A stretch of DNA of 64,000 nucleotides from the NCBI GenBank assembly GCA_963729275.1, contig CAVSNH010000013.1, forward strand, positions 434,001 through 498,000. Direction: 5' to 3'. Made by a program: the position numbers and the translations under genes. How positions within the stretch are numbered: the first letter of the stretch is position 1; the number at the start of each line of letters is the position of its first letter. Origin of the DNA: CAVSNH01 sp963729275. Its GTDB lineage: Bacteria > Actinomycetota > Acidimicrobiia > Acidimicrobiales > RAAP-2. The notes under the pieces are model-generated. The model saw only the letters and a list, made by a program, of their open reading frames with translations, had not been told where the DNA came from and made no database searches. Below, one piece after another: positions 25,332-32,509 of this stretch.

Positions 25332-26525
25332 ATGAGACCCATCCCCGTCGCGTTCCACATTTGGTTCATCGAGATCCACACCTACGGGATCGGTCTCGCC
25401 CTCACCTTCTGGTTCGGGCTCCGCTACACGGAGCGCCGTCTTCGTAACTCCGGCTACCCCTGGCAGTGGGTCACCGGCATGTTCCTTTGGGTGATCGTCG
25501 CCGCCATCGTCGGCGCCCGCGCCCTCCACGTCCTCTCCAACCTGTCCTATTACTCGGGCCACCCCGGGCAGATCATCGCCATCTGGCAGGGTGGCCTCTC
25601 ATCGTTCGGCGGCCTGCTCTTCGCCGTGCCCGTCGCCATCGTCAGCCAGCGACGCCGGTGCCCGGTGCTGCCCAGCCTGCGCTTCGCCGACCTCATGGCC
25701 CCCGTGCTCATGGCCTGCTGGGGCATCGGCCGCCTGCTCGGCCCTCAGCTGATGATCGCCGGTGGCGGCCATCCGACGAGTCAGTGGTTCGGGATGTACT
25801 ACGCCGGCCAGGCCGGCAAGCGGCTGCCCGTCCCCATCTTCCAGTCCATGGAGGACCTCACCATCTTCGCCCTGCTCCTGCTGGTGGAGCGTTGGCTCCG
25901 CAGCCAGGCCCCGAGGATCCCGGAGACCTCTATGGTCACCGCCTCGCCGGCGTCCATAGCCGGAGCGCCGTCGGTCGCCACGGGCACTGTCGAATCGGTG
26001 GCCAACGACATGAGCGCTTCCGCCGACCAGCCGGCGGCCGACAGCCACCGTGACGAAGCCGCATCCCCGGACCTCGGGAGCCCATTGGAGACCGGCCGCG
26101 GGACGACGGCCCCTCTTCCGCCGGCCGGCATCGTCCTCGGCGTGGGGATGGTCCTCTGGGGGATCGAGCGTTACTTCGACGAGCACCTGTGGCTCGGGGA
26201 GGACGGACATCTCGGGTCGCTCCTCGTCCAGTGGGCGGGCGGGATCCTGGCCGTGGCCGGCATCATCCTCCTTGCCACCCGGTTCGGACCGCTGCAGAGG
26301 TGGCGCCACGGGGAGCCCGAGGGCGGGGCCGACGGGACGAACGATGGGACAGGCGGCATGTCGGACGGCGAGCACAAGAACGAGACGGGGAGCGACGCCG
26401 ACGAGAGCCGGGAGGTCGACCGGACGGATGGCCCCGACGAACCGGGCGGCCTCGACGGCGCCGACGTGGCCGCCCCTGCTCCGGCGGGCTCCCGCCGCGC
26501 CCTCGCCGACATCGACCCCAGCTGA
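25332..26525 (+). CDS. Lgt-family membrane protein, divergent, with long acidic tail
   Basis: 397 residues. The first 210 resemble prolipoprotein diacylglyceryl transferase: EIHTYGIGLALTFWFGL, GARALHVLSNLSYYSGHPGQ and AIWQGGLSSFGGLLFAV. Key catalytic signatures are altered. The essential His of the SFHGGL motif is Phe here, and GRIGNFINGE is replaced by GRLLGPQLMI. Several membrane helices are visible, two near the C-terminal half (about 265-325), followed by a 70-residue Gly/Asp/Glu-rich tail. It could be a lipid transferase with other specificity or an inactive paralogue. Convergent with the Mau-like cassette; a CCCGAG/CTCGGG stem (26568-26587) lies between them. Confidence 0.72.
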   Translation: MRPIPVAFHIWFIEIHTYGIGLALTFWFGLRYTERRLRNSGYPWQWVTGMFLWVIVAAIVGARALHVLSNLSYYSGHPGQIIAIWQGGLSSFGGLLFAVPVAIVSQRRRCPVLPSLRFADLMAPVLMACWGIGRLLGPQLMIAGGGHPTSQWFGMYYAGQAGKRLPVPIFQSMEDLTIFALLLLVERWLRSQAPRIPETSMVTASPASIAGAPSVATGTVESVANDMSASADQPAADSHRDEAASPDLGSPLETGRGTTAPLPPAGIVLGVGMVLWGIERYFDEHLWLGEDGHLGSLLVQWAGGILAVAGIILLATRFGPLQRWRHGEPEGGADGTNDGTGGMSDGEHKNETGSDADESREVDRTDGPDEPGGLDGADVAAPAPAGSRRALADIDPS

Positions 26526-26594
26526 GGGGACACGCCAGCCCTGCCGCCCCGACGGGTGCGAGCTCGACCCGAGGCCCAGCGCTCGGGACAAGGA

Positions 26595-27449
26595 TCAGAC
26601 GGGGTCGGGCGCCTTCCCTGGCGACGGCAGGACGAGGCCGGGCTCGGTGGCGGGTAGCCGTCGGGACTGGAGCTGCATCCGACGCCGGTGAAGGCGAACC
26701 AAGGAAACGCCGGCCACGGCAGCGCCCAGCCCGACGAGCACGAGAAGAGACGTGGGGGTCGCCAGTCCAACCGCGGCGGCCAGGACGACCACCAGCTCCG
26801 CTCCCCGGACCACCCTGTCGGCCAGCGGCAGAGCCGCTTCAAAGCGGCGGTGGAAGACGAGGAGGTCGCCCACCGATTGGACACAGCGGGTGAGGAGCAC
26901 GGCCGTGCCACGAAGGAGGCCGAACCAGATCCCGAGGAGTAGCCCGGCGATCGGTGCGGCGGTGAGGGCTCCAAGCACGATCAACAAGTAGACGCCGGCA
27001 GTGGTGATGTAGGTGACCAGGCCGGCGCCAATCTGCCAGCCGAACCCGGCGCCGTAGACCCAGGGCCGATAGCCGTCGAGCCATCGCTCGTTCACCTGAC
27101 GGCGGTGGACGGGGACCCGCCATCCGATGACGGCGCCGTCGGATCCCGCCGCCACCAACGCGGCCGCGCCGGCCGCCCACAGACGACCGTCGGCCGGAAG
27201 GTGAAGCCGAGCGATCACCGCCGCACCAACTGCCATGAGGAGGCCGAGCGTCGCCCCACCGACCGAGGCGCCGGCCATGAACCAGGCGGCGGTGCCCCGG
27301 AAGGAGTGGCCCCGGGCCCGCTCGGTGAACGGGGTGATGGTGGAGAGCATGGACAGGCCACAGGGCGACCATGTCGACCGCACGGCGGCGGCGGTGGCAA
27401 CGACCACACCGCAGGCGACGATCACGATCACCGAAGTCGTGATGCTCAT
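26595..27449 (-). CDS. Polytopic membrane protein with PCG motif (MauF/CcdA-like)
   Basis: 284 residues and about seven hydrophobic segments. The segment STWSPCGLSMLSTITPF near residue 30 resembles the SPC-x-P motif of CcdA/DsbD-type transmembrane thiol carriers and of MauF, which is itself related to CcdA. A second motif, GHSFRGTAAWFMAGASVGG, follows. The C-terminal tail is basic and Pro-rich. It lies 46 nt after the Cys-rich Tat protein on the same strand, as last gene of the cassette that also holds MauD- and MauE-like proteins. A role in delivering redox equivalents across the membrane is inferred. The similarity is short, so the family assignment is tentative. Confidence 0.6.
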   Translation of the reverse strand: MSITTSVIVIVACGVVVATAAAVRSTWSPCGLSMLSTITPFTERARGHSFRGTAAWFMAGASVGGATLGLLMAVGAAVIARLHLPADGRLWAAGAAALVAAGSDGAVIGWRVPVHRRQVNERWLDGYRPWVYGAGFGWQIGAGLVTYITTAGVYLLIVLGALTAAPIAGLLLGIWFGLLRGTAVLLTRCVQSVGDLLVFHRRFEAALPLADRVVRGAELVVVLAAAVGLATPTSLLVLVGLGAAVAGVSLVRLHRRRMQLQSRRLPATEPGLVLPSPGKAPDPV

Positions 27450-27495
27450 GGCACTCGTGACCAACCTTTCTCGAAGCCGGTGATGGCGCCGCCCC

Positions 27496-28902
27496 TCATG
27501 CCGGCGATCCGTAGAACGGGACGGAGAAGGAGAAGACGCCGCCGTCGGCTGCCACCAGCCAGTAGCCCGCGCCCGGCGAAGACGTCGGAGCGGCCATCCC
27601 AACGATCGGCTGGTTGAGCGGATGCCCACCCATCGAGCCGTAGAACCCGGCGTCTCCGAAGGCGAAGATGCCGCCGTCCGAGGCCACCAGCCAATAGCCC
27701 CCGCCCGTCGAGGTGGCGGCCATGCCGACCACCGGCTGGTTGAGCGGATGCCCACCCATCGAGCCGTAGAACCCGGCGTCTCCGAAGGCGAAGATGCCGC
27801 CGTCCGAGGCCACCAGCCAATAGCCCCCGCCCGTCGAGGTGGCGGCCATGCCGACCACCGGCTGGTTGAGCGGATGCCCACCCATCGAGCCGTAGAACCC
27901 GGCGTCTCCGAAGGCGAAGATGCCGCCGTCCGAGGCCACCAGCCAATAGCCCCCGCCCGTCGAGGTGGCGGCCATGCCGACCACCGGCTGGTTGAGCGGA
28001 TGCCCGCCCATCGAGCCGTAGAACCCGGCGTCTCCGAAGGCGAAGATGCCGCCGTCCGAGGCCACCAGCCAATAGCCCCCGCCCGTCGAGGTGGCGGCCA
28101 TGCCGACCACCGGCTCGTCCAAGGTGAGGTTCGACACGTCGCCGTCGTCGACGAAGGTCCCATAGGTCAGCACCTTGCCGAAGGCGGTGGCCATGGCGTA
28201 ACCGTCCCCGTCGGGCGCCGGGGCGATCGCCACCACCTGACACCGGGTCACGGGCGAGAGGCAAGCCGAGGGTGGCGGTGACGGCGGCGCCGGCGTCCAG
28301 CACGGCTCGTTCTGCTCGGCCGTGGAGTCGTCCTCGGCGTTGGTGGTGGTGCAGGTGGGATCGACCGTCCACGGCGGCACACAGGCGACCACCCGGCAGA
28401 CAATCCGGCCCATGCAAGCGACTTGCTGGTTGCACTGGCCGTAGCGGAACTGGAAGCAACCGGTGAGGTAAGAGTCGCATCCGTTAGGACCGCATCCGCA
28501 GTTGACACCGTCGCAGCTCGGATCGCAGAAGGCGAACCCGTCTCCGCACCCGTCGTCGCACGCACAGGTGGCATTGCAATCCATGTAGTAGCGGGGGCCG
28601 TTGCAGTAGCTGGAGTTGTCGGCCTTCCACCATCCACCCATGATCGTGCCGGTCGGGCAGTAGTTGTACCCGCCGTTCACCGAGCAACAGAACTCGCTGT
28701 AACCGGCACAGCACATCGAGCCACAGTCACAGTTGCCGTTGCCGCACGAGCAGATCTGGGCATAGGCCGTCCCTGGCTTCAGGACCAGGTCAGTGCCGGC
28801 CCCAACCGTCACCGCGCTGCCGACGAACGCCGCTCGATTGATGAAGTTGCGGCGGGAGATCCTCGCCGCGAGGAAGGTCGACGATCGCTCGACGATGCTC
28901 AT
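27496..28902 (-). CDS. Tat-exported Cys-rich (MauA-like) protein fused to propeller-like repeats
   Basis: 468 residues. A twin-arginine signal (ISRRNFINRAAF, residues 15-26; probable cleavage after TAYA, residue 48) leads to a domain with about 28 cysteines (residues 51-230). Within it, NYCPTGTIMGGWWKADNSSY recalls the CPPGT...W segment of the methylamine dehydrogenase light chain, whose tryptophan becomes part of the TTQ cofactor. A Pro-rich linker follows. The C-terminal 200 residues consist of 42-residue blades (GGGYWLVASDGGIFAFGDA, then GFYGSMGGHPLNQPVVGMA), four nearly identical and flanked by degenerate ones. Such blades are abundant in Acidimicrobiia secreted proteins. Neighbouring MauD-, MauE- and PCG-motif genes suggest dedicated disulfide formation. 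ATG 28902 is chosen; a TTG three codons upstream is possible. Enzymatic function is unproven. Confidence 0.7.
   Translation of the reverse strand: MSIVERSSTFLAARISRRNFINRAAFVGSAVTVGAGTDLVLKPGTAYAQICSCGNGNCDCGSMCCAGYSEFCCSVNGGYNYCPTGTIMGGWWKADNSSYCNGPRYYMDCNATCACDDGCGDGFAFCDPSCDGVNCGCGPNGCDSYLTGCFQFRYGQCNQQVACMGRIVCRVVACVPPWTVDPTCTTTNAEDDSTAEQNEPCWTPAPPSPPPSACLSPVTRCQVVAIAPAPDGDGYAMATAFGKVLTYGTFVDDGDVSNLTLDEPVVGMAATSTGGGYWLVASDGGIFAFGDAGFYGSMGGHPLNQPVVGMAATSTGGGYWLVASDGGIFAFGDAGFYGSMGGHPLNQPVVGMAATSTGGGYWLVASDGGIFAFGDAGFYGSMGGHPLNQPVVGMAATSTGGGYWLVASDGGIFAFGDAGFYGSMGGHPLNQPIVGMAAPTSSPGAGYWLVAADGGVFSFSVPFYGSPA
27610..28113. repeat. Four tandem 126-bp coding repeats
   Basis: Units begin at about 27610, 27736, 27862 and 27988 and are nearly identical at DNA level (one visible difference is CCCGCCC for CCCACCC near 28006). 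Each encodes one 42-residue blade. Near-identity including third positions indicates recent amplification or ongoing gene conversion, so copy number may vary between strains or be mis-assembled. Confidence 0.97.
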
Positions 28903-28926
28903 CGGCGCCAAGCGCTGTCGATGGGG

Positions 28927-29481
28927 TCAGCCAGCACGTGAATGGGAGATCCCAACCAGGCGGCGCACGGCGACAAGACGAGAGAGTTGGTCCATCACCA
29001 GGACGGTCAACCATGCGGCGAGGAGGCTGGTCGCCACCAGGGGCACCCCGCGCCCCGGTTGTGCCGCCAACAGCGAAAGCACCGACCCGGAACGGCCGGC
29101 CGCGGCAACGGCCACTGCCGCCGCCCCCAGGCACAGGTCGGCGATTGTGTGGACCATCGTCACTGGGGTGTCGGGCCGACCAAAGCACCCACAGCTGGCA
29201 AGTGCGCCGCCTCTGGCACGCACCATCAAAAGAACCGCCGTGAACCCGAGATAGGACGCGGCCACCAGGGCAGCGGGCACGGGCTCGGGCCAGATGAGGG
29301 CGACCACGCCGAGGACGGCTTCGGCGACGGCCAGGACGCGCACGCCGAGACGCAGGCGGTCGGGTGCCAGGTGGAAGGCCGACGCCAAGGCACGAGCCAT
29401 ATCGCCCGGGCGGATGGCCTTGGCCACGCCCGCCGCCACCAGCAGGGCGGCAGCTACGAGATATAGGCCGATCAGTTCCAC
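28927..29481 (-). CDS. MauE/DoxX-family redox-associated membrane protein
   Basis: 184 residues, four to five membrane helices (GLYLVAAALLVAAGVAKAIR; VRVLAVAEAVLGVVALIWP; AALVAASYLGFTAVLLMV). After the third helix it has the MauE hallmark ASCGCFGRPDTPVT, a CxC pair next to the membrane. MauE proteins are needed, with MauD, to make the many disulfides of the methylamine dehydrogenase light chain. Here the Cys-rich Tat protein is 24 nt downstream. Overlaps the upstream unknown gene by 10 nt. Confidence 0.85.
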   Translation of the reverse strand: MELIGLYLVAAALLVAAGVAKAIRPGDMARALASAFHLAPDRLRLGVRVLAVAEAVLGVVALIWPEPVPAALVAASYLGFTAVLLMVRARGGALASCGCFGRPDTPVTMVHTIADLCLGAAAVAVAAAGRSGSVLSLLAAQPGRGVPLVATSLLAAWLTVLVMDQLSRLVAVRRLVGISHSRAG

Positions 29482-29999
29482 CGGGGACTCAGTGGCGGGC
29501 CGCCGGTGGGCGCGGTTGCGGAACTGGTGGCGGTCGGCGACGCGGCTACCGGGACCACAGTCAGCGAACGCAGCAGCTGGTTGACCCTGGGAACGAGCGA
29601 GCCGCGCAGGCTGTGGCTGCCGAGCACGACGTAGAGCGTGAACGGACGTTCCGCTTCAGTGAAGAACCACTGCGTGCCAGACTGCCCGCTGAGTCCCCGT
29701 CGGAGGACGGTCGACTTGAAATTGCCGGGCGTGAGCGAACGGGGCATGCCTTGACGGGCAAAGAGCCGGGTGCCCAGGCTCGCCGGTCCGTACTCGAACA
29801 GGGCAACGAAGATGTCCGTCGCCCCCATCTGGGTGACAGCTCCCGAGCCGAAGTCACCAACGTCGGGGGGCAGTGGAAATGTGGCGAAGTGGGCGACCGG
29901 ATATGTCTCTTCGTCGCCGACAACCGGACGCACGAAGATGCGGCCTTCGAAGCCGTCGGGTAGGCCGGCTTCGATGCCATGGGCGGCGATAGAGGCCAC
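29472..29999 (-). CDS. Unknown protein of the Mau-like cassette
   Basis: 175 residues from GTG 29999, which sits 1 nt after the stop of the MauD-like gene and thus decides the start. Not recognised. The sequence is mostly beta (EGRIFVRPVVGDEETYPVAHFATFPLPP; GTQWFFTEAERPFTLYVVLG) with no cysteines, no clear signal peptide or membrane helix, and a Ser/Thr/Pro-rich C-terminus. Translational coupling on both sides shows it belongs to the cassette, where it may be a cytoplasmic or peripheral accessory factor. Confidence 0.65.
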   Translation of the reverse strand: MASIAAHGIEAGLPDGFEGRIFVRPVVGDEETYPVAHFATFPLPPDVGDFGSGAVTQMGATDIFVALFEYGPASLGTRLFARQGMPRSLTPGNFKSTVLRRGLSGQSGTQWFFTEAERPFTLYVVLGSHSLRGSLVPRVNQLLRSLTVVPVAASPTATSSATAPTGGPPLSPRWN

Positions 30000-30000
30000 C

Positions 30001-30837
30001 TCAGCGTCGCCCGGCGGATGAGGATCGACCAGGCAGTGACGTCCCGTGCGGCCCGTAGAGGTCGGCAACCGAGCGGGGGTAGAGGCTCTGGTCGCCCGGG
30101 AGCACCCCGGCGGTCAGCAGCTCCTGATCGTTGGCCCGCTCGCGCTCGGGGCCGTCAAGACCCGAGGCCACGGCCCGGCTCTGGGTGGTCCGACGACCAC
30201 CGGCACCGTCGAGGACGGCACGCCGGACGAGCTCCGCCACCTGGCTCAGGTGGTTGGCCACCCCCTCCCCGACCCGCCGACCATTCGAGCCGTCGACGAG
30301 GACGAAGAAGGGGGAACCGGGGACCTCGTAGTCGGACCAAGCCGCGGTCGACATGACCACGGCCAGGCCAGGAGCGGCCTGCTCGGCCACTGCTCCGGGA
30401 ACTTCGAGCTCGGGGCCCTTGGTCACGATCACCAGGCGGGTGTCCTCGGGGAAACCCCACTGGTCGGGACGGCGAAACGACGACCAGAAGGCCCCACAGG
30501 TCCCGCAACCCGATGAAAGGAAAGCGAGAAGGGTCAGCGTCCCGCCGGTCGCCGGAGCCACGGCCAGGGCGTCGCCGTTCGGTGCCACGCCGGCGATAGT
30601 CGGGGCAGAGGTCGCGTTGCGCTCGCTGGGAAGGGGCGGCCCGATGAGGATGGGTTGACCCGGCGCTCCGCTCCCGCTGGGACGATCCGAGCCACGTGAC
30701 GACCCGACGGGGTCACCCACGCCGGCACCGAGGTCGTGCAACGCCTTCAGGATGTCGGCGTGGCTGCGCAGCAGCCCGGCCACCAACACGGCCAACAGGA
30801 GAACGATGGCACAGATGACGATTGCCAATGCGACCAT
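30001..30837 (-). CDS. MauD/TlpA-like membrane-anchored thioredoxin
   Basis: 278 residues. An N-terminal membrane anchor (VALAIVICAIVLLLAVLVAG) precedes an extracytoplasmic thioredoxin-like domain. The active site is LAFLSSGCGTCGAFW, a CGTC redox pair, and the cis-Pro loop is EVPGSPFFVLVDG. The C-terminal 80 residues are polar, Arg/Ser-rich and probably disordered. MauD proteins have the same anchor plus thioredoxin plan and act with MauE on light-chain disulfides. First gene of the five-gene minus-strand cassette; no strong promoter motif is visible in 30838-31069. Confidence 0.85.
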   Translation of the reverse strand: MVALAIVICAIVLLLAVLVAGLLRSHADILKALHDLGAGVGDPVGSSRGSDRPSGSGAPGQPILIGPPLPSERNATSAPTIAGVAPNGDALAVAPATGGTLTLLAFLSSGCGTCGAFWSSFRRPDQWGFPEDTRLVIVTKGPELEVPGAVAEQAAPGLAVVMSTAAWSDYEVPGSPFFVLVDGSNGRRVGEGVANHLSQVAELVRRAVLDGAGGRRTTQSRAVASGLDGPERERANDQELLTAGVLPGDQSLYPRSVADLYGPHGTSLPGRSSSAGRR

Positions 30838-31020
30838 GGCTGACCTCCGGTTCCGACGGACCAGGCCTCAGCGCACCAGTCTGCCCTGGCCATGGTAGAG
30901 AGCGCGTTCACCCGAGGGGTGGCTTTGAGGCCCTCCGGGGGCGCCGGTCCGCGCCGGACGACGGGGCGTGGGTGCTCGGCCGCGGGCGGCGGTCAGACCG
31001 TGACGGGCCGAGCTGCGGCG

Positions 31021-31076
31021 GTGGCGGTCAGACAGTGGCGGTCAGACAGTGGCGGTCAGACAGTGGCGGTCAGACG
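31021..31076. repeat. Four 14-bp tandem units running into the ribH stop codon
   Basis: GTGGCGGTCAGACA repeated four times (the last ends in G). The final unit contains the TGA stop (31070-31072, minus) of ribH. A related GGCGGTCAGAC occurs about 30 bp upstream. The rest of 30838-31020 shows no gene. Confidence 0.92.
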
Positions 31077-31537
31077 GCAGCAAGCTTCGATACATCGACA
31101 AGTGACCGCATCGTCGCCGCGCACGCCCGGGCCGCCTCTTGGCCCTTCACCTCGAAGTGCGCAGCGAAGAACGACTCGTGGGCGTGGTGCTCGTGGAAGT
31201 GATGGGGCGTGAGCACAGCAGAGATGACTGGGACGTCCACCTCGAGTTGCACCTGCATGAGCCCATCGATGACCGCTTCGGCCACGAACTCGTGGCGGTA
31301 TATGCCACCGTCGACCACGAAGCCAGCAGCCACGGCGGCCGAGTAGCGGCCAGTCCGAGCCAGACGCTTGACGTGCAGCGGGAGCTCGAACGCCCCTGGG
31401 ACCTTCCAGAAATCGATGGTGCTCTCGGGGAAGCCGAGCCCCTGCCACTCGTCGACGAACGAGGAACGGCAGCGGTCGACGATCGGATCGTGCCAACTGG
31501 ATTGGACGAAGGCGACTTTGCCGGTGGGGGCGTTCAT
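31070..31537 (-). CDS. ribH: 6,7-dimethyl-8-ribityllumazine synthase, RibH2 type
   Basis: Condenses the ribitylamino-uracil with dihydroxybutanone phosphate to make lumazine for riboflavin. 155 residues. VPGAFELPLHVKRLARTGRY and AAGFVVDGGIYRHEFVAEAV carry the substrate-binding loop and the catalytic His region. ISAVLTPHHFHEHHAHESFF is characteristic of the type 2 enzyme of rhizobia and some actinobacteria rather than the ordinary RibH. SD AGAGGTG precedes the ATG. It stands alone, without ribA, C or D genes, suggesting a second copy besides a rib operon elsewhere. Confidence 0.93.
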   Translation of the reverse strand: MNAPTGKVAFVQSSWHDPIVDRCRSSFVDEWQGLGFPESTIDFWKVPGAFELPLHVKRLARTGRYSAAVAAGFVVDGGIYRHEFVAEAVIDGLMQVQLEVDVPVISAVLTPHHFHEHHAHESFFAAHFEVKGQEAARACAATMRSLVDVSKLAAV

Positions 31538-31675
31538 TTGTGCACCTCTCTGGATCTGTGGATCTCAGGATCCTTCCTGCGACAGTCGGACCAGTGTGCC
31601 ACCGGGTATCTCTCCCTACAATGCTCCGACGTCGGTGCACGCCCCATGGCGCCGCTGCCGTCGGGTCGCCGGAGC

Positions 31676-31740
31676 GATGGCCGACCGGATGGCCGACCGA
31701 TGGCCGACCGATGGCCGACCGATGGCCGACCGATGGCCGC
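31676..31740. repeat. Tandem array of the 11-bp unit ATGGCCGACCG
   Basis: Five nearly perfect copies (one spacer base lengthens the first units to 12) in the region between divergent ribH and the VOC gene, ending 17 nt before the VOC start. The spacing equals roughly one DNA helical turn, so the copies face the same side of the helix. Confidence 0.9.
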
Positions 31741-31757
31741 AAGACAGAGGAGGCACG

Positions 31758-32141
31758 GTGACACTGCGCATCGAAACGTGCACGATCGACGCCCTCGACC
31801 CTGCGGCGCTCGCCGCCTTCTGGTCGGAGGTCCTCGGATGGCGAGCGCGGACCGACTCGGACGGCGACGTGTGGGTGGAGTCGCAGGAGGACGACGGCGG
31901 CCGGGGCTCTACCCCGCTTCTGTTCGGCGCCGATCCCGAGGCGAAGACGGTCAAGAATCGCATCCACCTCGACTTGCGGCCAGACGATCAGGCAGCCGAA
32001 GTCGAGCGCCTGCGGCGGCTCGGTGCACACCAGGCCGACATCGGCCAAAGCGGGTCAGAGAGCTGGGTGGTCATGGCCGATCCCGAGGGCAACGAATTCT
32101 GCGTGCTCTCGTCGAGGCCGACCGCACCGATGACCGGCTGA
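31758..32141 (+). CDS. VOC (glyoxalase-like) superfamily protein
   Basis: 127 residues from GTG 31758, fixed by SD AGAGGAGG. Two beta-alpha-beta-beta-beta modules: LRIETCTIDALDPAALAAFW then SEVLGWRARTD, and NRIHLDLRPDDQAAEVERL to WVVMADPEGNEFCVLSS. The latter ends in the typical metal-ligand strand with EFCV. Function could be a lyase, dioxygenase or ligand-binding role; nothing in the context decides. Confidence 0.85.
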   Translation: MTLRIETCTIDALDPAALAAFWSEVLGWRARTDSDGDVWVESQEDDGGRGSTPLLFGADPEAKTVKNRIHLDLRPDDQAAEVERLRRLGAHQADIGQSGSESWVVMADPEGNEFCVLSSRPTAPMTG

Positions 32142-32172
32142 TTGTCAGCTGACCTCACCTTGAGGTGACCCC

Positions 32173-32507
32173 TCAAGAGGACGAAGAGGCAACGGAGAGA
32201 TTCGCCTTCGAGCGGGCGCCGACCGTCACCACCACGTCGCGGGGGGCTTCCGACGACCTCCTGGCCGGAGTCGAAGGAGAACACGACCGCTGCCACCCAC
32301 CAGGTGCCGGCGGAGAGGGAAAGCTGGTAGTCGCCATTGTCGTCGACGTTCGTGCCCTCTTCGTTGTCGCAGGAGAGTTCGGTCGGCCGAGCGCTGCACG
32401 CCTCCACGATCGCTTCATATCCCGACTCCGGGGCTCCGGTGACCGTGGACCGAGCCGATCGGTGAGTAGATGGGTCGACTGTGGCCGTCGAGCTGTTGCC
32501 CGAGGCC
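32173..32507 (-). pseudogene. Remnant of a carboxypeptidase-regulatory-like (transthyretin-like) domain
   Basis: Directly after the SDR stop, in the same frame, an open stretch without start codon reads TVTGAPESGYEAIVEACSAR, then NVDDNGDYQLSLSAGTWWVA. This is the beta-sandwich pattern of carboxypeptidase-regulatory-like domains. At a run of six G (32241-32246) the frame breaks; the continuation PRDVVVTVGARSKANLSVAS is in another frame and ends at TGA 32173-32175. Lack of start and signal peptide plus the frameshift indicate a decaying gene fragment of an exported protein. This explains most of the 368-bp gap 32142-32509. Confidence 0.6.
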
Positions 32508-32509
32508 GT

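Noticed and set aside
27610..28113. Regular repeats considered as a CRISPR array
   Set aside because: Units are 126 bp, contiguous, in frame and translate to repeated 42-residue blades; no spacers and no cas genes.
31676..31740. 11-bp array considered as CRISPR or iteron origin
   Set aside because: No spacers, no cas genes, no rep gene or DnaA boxes nearby.
31988..32407. 139-residue minus-strand frame overlapping the VOC gene, taken as an intact gene
   Set aside because: Only its first part resembles a domain; it then runs antisense through the VOC gene. The real continuation is in another frame, so it is treated as a frameshifted remnant.
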